This document shows positions 44,607-53,006 of a stretch of DNA of 64,000 nt, one piece after another. The stretch lies in assembly GCA_902769705.1 (NCBI GenBank), contig CACXPX010000005.1, positions 1 through 64,000 of the forward strand, given 5' to 3'. Below the pieces are notes generated by a model. That model was not told where the DNA came from. It saw only the letters and a list, made by a program, of their open reading frames with translations, and searched no databases. Within the stretch, counting starts at the first letter, position 1; each line of letters begins with the position of its first letter. The DNA is from an uncultured Prevotellaceae bacterium (GTDB lineage Bacteria; Bacteroidota; Bacteroidia; Bacteroidales; Bacteroidaceae). Position numbers and translations under genes: made by a program.

Positions 44607-45920
44607 TCAATACCATAGAAGACTCGATTTAATGGCATTGATAATACGCTCCACATCTTCATCGGTGACGCAAGGACCACTGGGCAAGCACAAACCTTTA
44701 TGGAACAAATCCTCTGAAACGCCATTGATATAAGCCACACTCGAAGCCGAGGTCTGGCGAATCACCCCATCAGACAATCTTTCATTGATGATTTCTCCTC
44801 TATCATTTAGCGGAGCGCAATAAACTGGCTGTTTGTGCATGGGTTTCCACAACGGGCGCGATTCAATTCCAACGGCATCAAGAGCCATTCGCATAGCCTC
44901 AACATTTCGGTTGGGTTCGCAATCCGTGTGGACGGAACCACCTCCATGAACAACACCAGCCGCTCCACCAACAGCCCCCTTCACACTCTCTGCATATGCA
45001 TTCTCTTCGCCTTTCACATGCAGATTCTCATCCAAGACTATCGTGTTCAGCCAGAAATTCGACATCATGCCTTCCATTTCATCATGGAACGTGATACATT
45101 CAACATCCTTGAAAGCTTCACGATACATGCCGGCAATACGACGATGATGGGCAATATGGTCTTCCAACACTGTCATCTGTCCACGCCCGATTCCCGCACA
45201 AATATTACTCATACGATAATTGTAGCCGATTTCCTCATGCTGATAATAGGGATAAGCCTCACGAGCTTGTGTGGCAAAGAACATCACTCGACGCCACATC
45301 TCCTCATTCGGGCAGATTAAGGCGCCACCGCCCGATGTGGTTATCATCTTGTTTCCATTGAACGACAATACTCCGTAATCGCCAAAAGTACCGCAAACTT
45401 GCCCCTTATAGCGAGAGCCCAAACCTTCTGCAGCATCCTCTACAACAGGAATCTCATACTTCTGAGCAATGGCCATAATCTCGTCCAACTTGGCAGGCAT
45501 TCCATACAAATATACCGGAACAATCGCCGTGGGCTTCTGCCCCGTCTTTTCCATCCTATCCTTAATGGCCATCTCCAACAACGTCGGATCCATATTCCAC
45601 GTATCTGGTTCTGAGTCAATCAACACTGGTTTTGCACCGACATAGGTAATCGGATGAGTAGATGCACAAAACGTAAAGCTTTGTACCAGAACTTCATCAC
45701 CAGCTTTCACGCCAGCAGCAATCAATCCCAAATGTACGGCAGCAGTACCAGAGCACAATGCCACCACCCGCTTGCCTTGACCAACAAATTCTTCAAGATC
45801 TTTCTCAAAACCATTCACATTCGGCCCCAACGGAACCACCCAATTCGTGTCAAACGCCTCTTGGATATACTTCATTTCATTGCCGCTCATGTGAGCCAAG
45901 CAGAGATATATGCGTTTCAT
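44607..45920 (-). CDS. DegT/DnrJ-family sugar aminotransferase (PglE-like)
   Basis: 437 residues of the PLP-dependent DegT/DnrJ/EryC1/StrS family: NWVVPLGPNVNGFEKDLEEF, VALCSGTAAVHLGLIAAGVK, VEDAAEGLGSRYKG, and the PLP lysine in LSFNGNKMITTSGGGALIC. Late in the protein an insert of about 30 residues (GEENAYAESVKGAVGGAAGV and the Gly/His-rich part after it) precedes the usual IESRPLWKPMHKQPV. With the dehydratase next door it probably makes a UDP-4-amino-4,6-dideoxy-GlcNAc. Acetyltransferase candidate at 47602. Its stop touches the 22-bp array D. Confidence 0.92.
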   Translation of the reverse strand: MKRIYLCLAHMSGNEMKYIQEAFDTNWVVPLGPNVNGFEKDLEEFVGQGKRVVALCSGTAAVHLGLIAAGVKAGDEVLVQSFTFCASTHPITYVGAKPVLIDSEPDTWNMDPTLLEMAIKDRMEKTGQKPTAIVPVYLYGMPAKLDEIMAIAQKYEIPVVEDAAEGLGSRYKGQVCGTFGDYGVLSFNGNKMITTSGGGALICPNEEMWRRVMFFATQAREAYPYYQHEEIGYNYRMSNICAGIGRGQMTVLEDHIAHHRRIAGMYREAFKDVECITFHDEMEGMMSNFWLNTIVLDENLHVKGEENAYAESVKGAVGGAAGVVHGGGSVHTDCEPNRNVEAMRMALDAVGIESRPLWKPMHKQPVYCAPLNDRGEIINERLSDGVIRQTSASSVAYINGVSEDLFHKGLCLPSGPCVTDEDVERIINAIKSSLLWY

Positions 45921-45930
45921 ATTATATGTT

Positions 45931-46938
45931 TTAATTGCCTATTTGTTGTTTACTTTTAAGAAATGAAAGAATTGGTGAAAACAGATTTCTCACCAATACT
46001 ACAGGAAATAGCAAATAGGGACGATTGGCAAGCTTCAAGAACTTGTTCCCCCTCTTGCTACCTGACTTTGGAATCGGATATAGCCCCATCGGCTCATATT
46101 TCTTCATTGCCATGCGGAATTCTTTTATAGAAAAGTGATCGACAAACATCCCATAAAAGAACCCCATCACGCTATAGTTAAGCGAACGTTGCAGTTCGGC
46201 TTTAATGCCAGGATTGTCTGTCTTTTGTATTTCCTCCCATATGAGCCGATGAATCAGCTGCGAATCCTCAGCATTCTTTCTAAGACTTTCGTGAGAACGA
46301 TTACGAAGTGTAGAATAAGGATTGTCACTATTATAATAATATCCATTCTCTGGTATACACTCCACATGCTTCAACCTTGCAAACACCTTCAAGTCGAAAT
46401 ACCAGTCTTCTGTGTTGCGAGTCCCCTCTGGGAAACGGGTATCACCAATAGCTGACTTTCGGAAAATACGGTTCCATAGATACATGTATGGATGGGAACG
46501 CAACAATCCCAACCCATCCGTACTCACCCGTTTCCGATATGTCACTCGCGGACTCTCCAAAACTTCGCTCCAATCGACATGATTAAATCCAAACAATTCC
46601 GTCTCAGGCTTCTCTTGATAGATTTGCCACACAGTTTCAAGAATTGTCGGTTCTATTCGATCATCAGCAGCTACAAACCAGATAAACTCACCCTTAGCAG
46701 CCTCAATTCCTCGGTTCCGTGCTGCCGAAGCGCCTTTATTAGGTTGTTGGAGTAATCTCAGATTTTTATGGCAGGATGCGTAATCCTTTACAATCTCCGC
46801 CCCATTGTCCTTGCTGCCATCGTCAATCACCACCACCTCATACGCCCCTTCATCAAGAGCATTTTTATAAATTGAATCCAATGCTTTCAAGATAAAACGA
46901 CTAGCATTGTATAGGGGGATGATGAATGAAATAAACAA
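45931..46938 (-). CDS. Family 2 glycosyltransferase
   Basis: 335 residues with a GT-A fold: FISFIIPLYNASRFILKALD at the N terminus, VVIDDGSKDNGAEIVKDYA (nucleotide-sugar Asp), GASAARNRGIEAAKGEFIWF and the metal-binding AADDRIEP. It adds one sugar to the lipid-linked repeat unit on the cytoplasmic side; donor and acceptor unknown. It ends 11 bases before the aminotransferase start, so the two are likely co-transcribed. Confidence 0.93.
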   Translation of the reverse strand: MFISFIIPLYNASRFILKALDSIYKNALDEGAYEVVVIDDGSKDNGAEIVKDYASCHKNLRLLQQPNKGASAARNRGIEAAKGEFIWFVAADDRIEPTILETVWQIYQEKPETELFGFNHVDWSEVLESPRVTYRKRVSTDGLGLLRSHPYMYLWNRIFRKSAIGDTRFPEGTRNTEDWYFDLKVFARLKHVECIPENGYYYNSDNPYSTLRNRSHESLRKNAEDSQLIHRLIWEEIQKTDNPGIKAELQRSLNYSVMGFFYGMFVDHFSIKEFRMAMKKYEPMGLYPIPKSGSKRGNKFLKLANRPYLLFPVVLVRNLFSPILSFLKSKQQIGN

Positions 46939-46981
46939 AACTACAACTAATTGAAAATGAGAATATTATTTTTTTTATGAT

Positions 46982-47593
46982 TCAGATCAATTCACCATTG
47001 TACTTCATATTCTTTCCTAAAACAGTACAAACTATCATTTGAATATCTTTAATAAAAGAATAATGTTCCAAGTAATACAAATTCATTCTAATTTTGTCGG
47101 GATATATCACCTCATCATTATACTTTTGAGGATCATCAACATTTGCCAACAATTCTTCTTCATCCCGATATTTCATGCTTGCAGGTCCTGTTATTCCAGG
47201 TTTTAATTTGAGTATATCTTTATCATGCCCTTCCAGTTTATCAGCATAACCTGGCACATCTGGCCGTGGCCCAACAAAACTCATATCACCTTTCAAAACA
47301 TTCCACAATTCAGGTAATTCATCCAGTTTGTATTTTCTGAGTGTTGCACCTAATGGGGTAATTCTGCTCTCTCCTGCAACAGAAACTGAACTTCCAGAAT
47401 GTGAAACTGTCATTGAACGAAACTTGCACATCGTAAACAAATGGCCATATTGCCCCACTCTTTTCTGAGTAAACAAAACCGGACCTCCTGGCATTTTCAC
47501 TTTAATAAGTATTGCCACAACAATAAATACAGGCCACAGGAATAGTAAGCCAATCAATGAAACGATTCTGTCAAAAATCCATTTTACTTTCAT
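46982..47593 (-). CDS. Small polyprenyl-phosphate sugar phosphotransferase (PglC-like)
   Basis: 203 residues from the ATG at 47593; the longer frame starts at a TTG inside the previous gene. One N-terminal hydrophobic helix (IVSLIGLLFLWPVFIVVAIL) and the sugar transferase domain only: GGPVLFTQKRVGQYGHLFTM, CKFRSMTV, YKLDELPELWNVLKGDMSFV, GPRPDVPGYADKLEG. The monotopic PglC class transfers aminodideoxysugar phosphates such as diNAc-bacillosamine to undecaprenyl phosphate, which suits the PglF/PglE-like genes in this block. Confidence 0.92.
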   Translation of the reverse strand: MKVKWIFDRIVSLIGLLFLWPVFIVVAILIKVKMPGGPVLFTQKRVGQYGHLFTMCKFRSMTVSHSGSSVSVAGESRITPLGATLRKYKLDELPELWNVLKGDMSFVGPRPDVPGYADKLEGHDKDILKLKPGITGPASMKYRDEEELLANVDDPQKYNDEVIYPDKIRMNLYYLEHYSFIKDIQMIVCTVLGKNMKYNGELI

Positions 47594-47601
47594 CACAACA
47601 A

Positions 47602-48192
47602 CTATGCTCGTGGACAATATTCAACATAGTAATCGCCATTCTCCAATTGTTCAATGATTTTAATATCATTAACCGCACCTTGTGATTTCATCGATGCCAT
47701 GTTTTCTGGTGCAATCGTGCCATACGATGGAATACCCAATATAGTTGCGACATCTGTCATCACTTTAGCTGTTAACTTTGAGATTCCCCTATTTCGCCAC
47801 CTATAATCCACCATATAGCCTCTAAAACACTTCCCAATAAAATAACATCTTAGGAAAAAATAGCCAACGATATTATCATCTTTCTGAACAATAAAAGACA
47901 AGAACGCCTTGTTTCTCTGCAATTTCCTTAAAGACTTTTTATCAAATCCATGTGGTTTGAAAAACTTAAACGCCTCTTCTGGCTGCTCTTGAAAGAAGGA
48001 GGCCAATTCCACCAAATGTATCTCTTCAATATATTCCACACGATACTCTTCTTGATAACGTTCCAATAATATGGGCAATTGTTTGAGCTCATTTCTATAA
48101 CAAAGAGTAAACAAAAAAGAATTCGCTTTTTCAATTAAATCCCATATCCATGGGCACTTATCTCTAAAGAAATGAGCTATTCCGTATAACAT
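47602..48192 (-). CDS. GNAT-type N-acetyltransferase in the sugar gene cluster
   Basis: 196 residues. The acetyl-CoA site lies in GYMVDYRWRNRGISKLTAKV (R-x-x-G-x-S variant of the GNAT A motif), preceded by the beta strands AFLSFIVQKDDNIVGYFFLR. It ends 9 bases before the PglC-like gene. In the bacillosamine pathway the 4-amino group is acetylated by PglD, a hexapeptide-repeat enzyme; none is in this window, so this GNAT is a candidate replacement. That assignment is inference. Confidence 0.8.
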   Translation of the reverse strand: MLYGIAHFFRDKCPWIWDLIEKANSFLFTLCYRNELKQLPILLERYQEEYRVEYIEEIHLVELASFFQEQPEEAFKFFKPHGFDKKSLRKLQRNKAFLSFIVQKDDNIVGYFFLRCYFIGKCFRGYMVDYRWRNRGISKLTAKVMTDVATILGIPSYGTIAPENMASMKSQGAVNDIKIIEQLENGDYYVEYCPRA

Positions 48193-48202
48193 TTAAAACA
48201 AA

Positions 48203-49081
48203 CTATAATGAAATGTGAGGAACTGCGTGCCAATCCATATGGCTATCAGCTTGCTTCAAATTCACATAATCATCCTTGTTTATTAGCTTCTGAAGTTTCT
48301 CAAAAGCATTCTTCTTTCCAAGATTGGCTTTTACGAATCGTTTATATCTTGCTAAGAGAGTCCCGTTTTCTTTAAAATAGGTTTCATATTCCAACTTACT
48401 CATAGGCCTACTAGATTCTGCCAAAATATCCTCAATATGGAAATAGAGCATATTATAGTCGCTTTTCTTCATTTGCCCTCTCACAAACCATAAAGGGAAA
48501 AAACGAAAATAGCCTCCACCCGAATATGCCATCCTTTTTCCCATGATCGTAGTCATAGAGATGGGATATTCCTTCAGAGTGATTCCATTGTAGGAGATGA
48601 GGGACGGGCTATTAGAACCAAAATTAGGAAAGCCTCCAAAATCACGAGTTGAAGGATAAACAGAGGAGTCTTTTTCTATTCCGAACTCTGCCAATATCTC
48701 AAAAGCCCATTTGTTGTTCTCTCCTATTGAGAATGCTGGAGCTCTATAACTTACAACCTTCTCTCCCACACATTGCTCCAAAGAGTCCATTGCCTCACGC
48801 GTATCTTGTCTACATTCTTCTTCCGTCATCTTATTCAGCCATGTATGCACATTTGAATGGCAACCAATTTCATGACCTCTCTTGTATATTTTCCGAACCA
48901 CATCGGGGAACTCACAACCCATCTTTCCTACACAAAAGAAGGTTGCCTTTTCTTCCTTTGCATCAAGCATATCAAGTATCTGGGAAAGGATGTCGTCAAA
49001 AGTTCTAAATTTTTCCTCAACTTCCCCTCCCTTTACCTTCTCAAGATACCATTCTTCTATGTCAAAAGTCAAAATATTCAT
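48203..49081 (-). CDS. Polysaccharide deacetylase (NodB domain)
   Basis: 292 residues. NodB-type motifs: NILTFDIEEWYLEK at the N terminus with the catalytic and metal-binding Asp, KATFFCVGKMG, the metal-binding HEIGCHSNVHTWL (H-x3-H), and VVSYRAPAFSIGENNKWAFE. No signal peptide, so it acts in the cytoplasm, probably on a lipid-linked or nucleotide-linked N-acetyl sugar. It sits between two GNAT genes. Confidence 0.9.
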   Translation of the reverse strand: MNILTFDIEEWYLEKVKGGEVEEKFRTFDDILSQILDMLDAKEEKATFFCVGKMGCEFPDVVRKIYKRGHEIGCHSNVHTWLNKMTEEECRQDTREAMDSLEQCVGEKVVSYRAPAFSIGENNKWAFEILAEFGIEKDSSVYPSTRDFGGFPNFGSNSPSLISYNGITLKEYPISMTTIMGKRMAYSGGGYFRFFPLWFVRGQMKKSDYNMLYFHIEDILAESSRPMSKLEYETYFKENGTLLARYKRFVKANLGKKNAFEKLQKLINKDDYVNLKQADSHMDWHAVPHISL

Positions 49082-49092
49082 ATCATGAAATC

Positions 49093-49917
49093 TTAAGCAA
49101 CATCATAATCAATAAGTTGATAAAACACATTATCCGCTGTCATTGCTGGAAGATTTCCACTTGTTAAGTCTTGGAATATTAAGTGAAAAGGAGAATGTTT
49201 TATGAACTTAGGCACATCCATGAGCGTCCAAGGTAATTTAGCACCTAACCCCACATAGAGTTTCGGTCCCCATGCCCATCTTTTATGTTTCAGATGCATT
49301 TGGTCCAACATATCATTATCTATAATCCCCATCAACGTTCTCACACCAAAACCATAGTTTCCAACAATCTGATTTCCTTTACGACAATACTCACCTTTTG
49401 ACAATCGCCATTTTAGCAACTCTGGAGTCCAAAGTCTTTTATAGGTTTTGTTTCCATCTTCCTTGATTTTGGTTCCCATGCCCATTTTCACATTTAAGCG
49501 CGTAACGGAAGTAAAACCACAATGTTTAACAAATCTAGGGAAACTATTACCATTGGTGATTGCATACAAGAATTCATACCCTTGTCGTTTTGCCTCCTCC
49601 ACCGCCATATTGGTCAATGTCGAAAACAATCCCTGGCCTTGATAGTCTGGATGAGTCACCACTGCCATGGATCTAGCACACTTCACCTCACGTCCATTCA
49701 CATCCATCCATTCAGGAACAAAAGATTGATGAGCAACTATTTTCCCATTATCGATGGCATTAAATGAGATGACCTCCCCACAAGGATTGTCTACATACCA
49801 ATAATGAAAAGAGTCTTTGGTGAAGACTAATTTTCTTTCTTTATAAACTAAGTTCTGCAATTCAACAAGGAGATTCAACTCCTCATCAGTCTTAAAAGTC
49901 AGTTTCTTGTATTCCAT
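49093..49917 (-). CDS. GNAT-family acetyltransferase
   Basis: 274 residues. The N-terminal half is a GNAT domain: HQSFVPEWMDVNGREVKCAR, then MAVVTHPDYQGQGLFSTLTN (acetyl-CoA loop Q-G-Q-G) and FLYAITNGNSFPRFVKHCGF. The C-terminal ~110 residues contain no recognised motif. It may acetylate a glycan residue; the specific acceptor is unknown. Spacings of 5-11 bases on both sides show it is in the same operon. Confidence 0.85.
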   Translation of the reverse strand: MEYKKLTFKTDEELNLLVELQNLVYKERKLVFTKDSFHYWYVDNPCGEVISFNAIDNGKIVAHQSFVPEWMDVNGREVKCARSMAVVTHPDYQGQGLFSTLTNMAVEEAKRQGYEFLYAITNGNSFPRFVKHCGFTSVTRLNVKMGMGTKIKEDGNKTYKRLWTPELLKWRLSKGEYCRKGNQIVGNYGFGVRTLMGIIDNDMLDQMHLKHKRWAWGPKLYVGLGAKLPWTLMDVPKFIKHSPFHLIFQDLTSGNLPAMTADNVFYQLIDYDVA

Positions 49918-49922
49918 TTTTC

Positions 49923-51080
49923 CTATAAAGAGTCAAGTACTTGTAACATGTATTTCCTAATGATACGATGGTCATATTTCTCAATAACATATTTTCGTGC
50001 TTGCCTGCCCATGTTATTGGCGTAATTCTCATCCAAAAATCGTGATACATTCTCAGCAATAGACATTGGGGCTATATCTGTATAAACACCCGTGACATTC
50101 TCTTGAATTGAGTCGACACATCCTGTCGACTTTGATACGACAACCGGGATCCCCATGGCGCATGCCTCCAGCACCACTGTAGGAAATCCTTCCCGATAAG
50201 ATGGCAGAACCAACACATTCATTAACAAATAGTATTTCTGGATATCAGCATATGATATTCTTCCCGTAAACACTACATCTAGATTGTCAAGCAATGTTTC
50301 CAGCACCTCTTGTGGTACTGCGTCACGTTTCTCAGGTTCTCCAATAATAAGCAACTTAATAGATTTCGCGGGATATTTCTCTTTCAAAATACGGAAAGCT
50401 TGGCTCAGTTCTACAACACCCTTATCACGCACCAATCGACCACTGAAACCAATAACAAAATCATTGTCATCAATGTTGAATTGTCGCTTCAACTTGTCTA
50501 TTTCCTTTATCGACACCTTTGTCGGATTAAACTTCTCTATTGCATCTACTCCATTACAGGATCCATCTCCTAAAACCACTTGTTTGTCTACTTCATCGAT
50601 GTGATCTTCAATTCTCCGTCTTGCAACGGAAGGGCTCACACAAACGACCTTTTTAGCAAAAGCCACATCGAATCTCTGTTCCAAGATGACCAACTTTCTA
50701 ACAAGCCCACTCATGGTATCGTGCAATACGCCATGAGCCACCATTACCTTGGTTTTCCTCCCTCCAAGAAAATTAGCACATGTAGCAATTAAAGAAGCCT
50801 TAGGGAAATAGTGTGCAACAATTATATCTATCTTATTTTTCCTTATATAATGGGCAATCTTGAAAACAGCTTTTAAATCCTTCAATGGTGCAAGTTGGCG
50901 ACTAATCTCAACGACTTCATATTTTATTCCTTGTTTATGGGCAAAAGTATCTAAGCCTTCTCCATACGAACATATAAGGTGCATCTCATAATCTCTTTCT
51001 TTTTGAAAATAGGAGAACTGATTGCCGATAAAAGCCTCTGCAGAACTTGCAAGCGTGATGATTTCAAGAACCCTCTTCAT
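49923..51080 (-). CDS. Family 4 glycosyltransferase
   Basis: 385 residues, GT-B fold. The C-terminal donor domain shows VIGFSGRLVRDKGVVELSQA and VLPSYREGFPTVVLEACAMG (GT4 E-x7-E motif), then IPVVVSKSTGCVDSIQENV. The N-terminal acceptor domain has DIIVAHYFPKASLIATCANF. Its ATG overlaps the stop of the upstream GT4 gene by one base, so the two are translationally coupled. Confidence 0.93.
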   Translation of the reverse strand: MKRVLEIITLASSAEAFIGNQFSYFQKERDYEMHLICSYGEGLDTFAHKQGIKYEVVEISRQLAPLKDLKAVFKIAHYIRKNKIDIIVAHYFPKASLIATCANFLGGRKTKVMVAHGVLHDTMSGLVRKLVILEQRFDVAFAKKVVCVSPSVARRRIEDHIDEVDKQVVLGDGSCNGVDAIEKFNPTKVSIKEIDKLKRQFNIDDNDFVIGFSGRLVRDKGVVELSQAFRILKEKYPAKSIKLLIIGEPEKRDAVPQEVLETLLDNLDVVFTGRISYADIQKYYLLMNVLVLPSYREGFPTVVLEACAMGIPVVVSKSTGCVDSIQENVTGVYTDIAPMSIAENVSRFLDENYANNMGRQARKYVIEKYDHRIIRKYMLQVLDSL

Positions 51081-52120
51081 TAATTACTCAAATATTCTTT
51101 ACTAATTGCAGTCTTATATTTATCGATATCGTTTAACCGCCTTGCTGCATTCACACAGGCTTCTCGCATCATATTTCTCACTTCTTCGTTTCTGATCAGA
51201 AGGATTGCCTTTTCTGCCAATTCTTTATCTACATTACTCAGAAAGCCTGTCTTACCTTCTTCAATGATGTCTGAAAGGCCGTCAGTAGGTGTAGTAACAA
51301 TAGGTGTACCTAAGGCCAGTGCTTCAAGAGAACACATCGGTGTTCCTTCCCATCGAGAAGTCATTAACATAAATTTGGCATCTTGTAACAATTTCAGCGG
51401 ATTTGAAACAAAGCCCAATAATTCCACATTGTCCTGAAGTTTCAATCTTTTCCATTCATTAACCACCTCTTGCTCCATCTCTCCAGTACCAACAATTGAG
51501 GCTTTAAAAGCCGGTAAAGCGTCTGTGATTAACCTAAAAACTTTCAACAATCTTAAGGGATCCTTCTGATAGGTTAGCCTACCTAAATAGATAGCGTCGT
51601 ATTTGTATTGGCAAGGATCCAAGCCAGCCTTTTTCTTTAAAGCGTCAATATCTATTACATTATATAGAACTGAGCTTTTCTTTTCAAACAATCTATGAAA
51701 CAGATATCCATTATACGCGCTTTTTGAAACGTAGAAGATATGACTGGCTTTCATTGCTGGTATTAGATATCCCAAAGATTTCATACTAAGATACCTGTTG
51801 GCAAAATCATTATTATGCAAATGCGAAATGAACTTAATCCCCTTACAAGCTAATGATGCAACCAAACTGGCTTTCATGTCGTGAGCATGCACCACATCAG
51901 GTTTTTCTTCTTTGAAGACTTTTCCCAATTCCTTAATGGTCATTTGCGTAATGGGAATAAATCTTATGTCCCTTTCCAACAAAGCCTCTCGTATGGAACC
52001 TTCTGGACTCACATACGCCATTTCCACTTGTGGTTCATCTTTGAACATTGAAATGATCTGACAGATTACATTCTCTGCTCCTGAGAAATGGTTCGTATTT
52101 GCTATATGAAGTATTTTCAT
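51080..52120 (-). CDS. Family 4 glycosyltransferase
   Basis: 346 residues, GT-B fold: MKILHIANTNHFSGAENVIC, VVHAHDMKASLVASLACKG, YDAIYLGRLTYQKDPLRLLK and FMLMTSRWEGTPMCSLEALA (E-x7-E), followed by LGTPIVTTPTDGLSDIIEEG. Cytoplasmic, probably acting on the growing lipid-linked repeat. Coupled to the next gene by a TAATG overlap and 4 bases from the previous one. Confidence 0.93.
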   Translation of the reverse strand: MKILHIANTNHFSGAENVICQIISMFKDEPQVEMAYVSPEGSIREALLERDIRFIPITQMTIKELGKVFKEEKPDVVHAHDMKASLVASLACKGIKFISHLHNNDFANRYLSMKSLGYLIPAMKASHIFYVSKSAYNGYLFHRLFEKKSSVLYNVIDIDALKKKAGLDPCQYKYDAIYLGRLTYQKDPLRLLKVFRLITDALPAFKASIVGTGEMEQEVVNEWKRLKLQDNVELLGFVSNPLKLLQDAKFMLMTSRWEGTPMCSLEALALGTPIVTTPTDGLSDIIEEGKTGFLSNVDKELAEKAILLIRNEEVRNMMREACVNAARRLNDIDKYKTAISKEYLSN

Positions 52121-52124
52121 TACT

Positions 52125-53003
52125 TTATTGTAAATTACATGTCCAAAGATCTTTCACATGCATCAGATAGCCAATAGGCATCGTCCAAAGATACCTCCAA
52201 TCTGACTTGGGTTTATCCGTTGTTTTCGAGCAGAACCGAAAGCGCCAATAGTTGATGGCCGACTTCATTTTTACCATATAGGGAACATCATATTTGAGCA
52301 TCTCTGCATAAGCCATCATAGTTGCTGTAGGACTATGCATCCTTGCCTTAATAATGTTTGAGGTTATTCCATCATTCTGATACTCCACCGAATAAATAAT
52401 ATGGTTGAAATATCTCAATATGTATTTGGTAGCGATTCGATTCCAAACAAGCATCTCTGGACAGAATCTCTCTCCTTCTATTTCGGGAAAAGAAAATTCT
52501 CTTAGGACTTCGGTCCTAAAAACTTCTTTCATATCACCCGTTATCCCAAACTTAAACCGAATAGCAATAGAAGATTCGTCTAACAAATCAGTAGGCAATC
52601 CACTCCCTATGACATTTCCGTCAAAAGTTCCATCTAATCCACAAACACCTGCAAATTTGTTATTACCTTTTATTCCTTCATATTGTTCTGCTACCAATTG
52701 CAAAGCATTTGGAGGCAACTTATCATCACTGTCAACAATAAAAAAAAGTTCTCCTTTTGCCTCTTTCACCCCTCGATTAATTGCGCAATGCTTCCCTCCG
52801 TTCTCCTGATAAAAATACCTAATAGGAAAGAAAGATCCCTTTCCTTCGGAGAGGGCGAGGGAGAGGCTTTTTGTTTCGTCTGTGCTTCCATCATCAACAA
52901 CTACCCATTCGAAATCCTTGAAAGTTTGTTTACATAGACTGTCGAATAGGCGCAAAAGCAATCTTGATCTATTATAAGTCGGAGTAAAAACCGTAATAAA
53001 CAT
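52125..53003 (-). CDS. Family 2 glycosyltransferase carrying an in-frame repeat insert
   Basis: 292 residues, GT-A fold: MFITVFTPTYNRSRLLLRLF, WVVVDDGSTDETK, GGKHCAINRGVKEAKGELFF and IVDSDDKLPPNALQL. Between the nucleotide-binding Asp motif and the RYFYQENGGKH block lies an unusual stretch, SLSLALSEGKGSFFPI (about residues 47-62), which is the translation of the dispersed repeat at 52835-52872. Related GT2s have a short variable helix there, so the enzyme may still fold. Donor and acceptor unknown. Confidence 0.92.
   Translation of the reverse strand: MFITVFTPTYNRSRLLLRLFDSLCKQTFKDFEWVVVDDGSTDETKSLSLALSEGKGSFFPIRYFYQENGGKHCAINRGVKEAKGELFFIVDSDDKLPPNALQLVAEQYEGIKGNNKFAGVCGLDGTFDGNVIGSGLPTDLLDESSIAIRFKFGITGDMKEVFRTEVLREFSFPEIEGERFCPEMLVWNRIATKYILRYFNHIIYSVEYQNDGITSNIIKARMHSPTATMMAYAEMLKYDVPYMVKMKSAINYWRFRFCSKTTDKPKSDWRYLWTMPIGYLMHVKDLWTCNLQ
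52835..52872. repeat. Dispersed CCTCTCCC repeat inside a glycosyltransferase gene
   Basis: On the minus strand it reads AAAAGCCTCTCCCTCGCCCT then CTCCGAAGGAAAGGGA, matching the start of the intergenic element at 104-141 and keeping its CCTCTCC/GGAAAGG inverted core. It adds codons in frame without a stop. Confidence 0.65.
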
Positions 53004-53006
53004 GCC

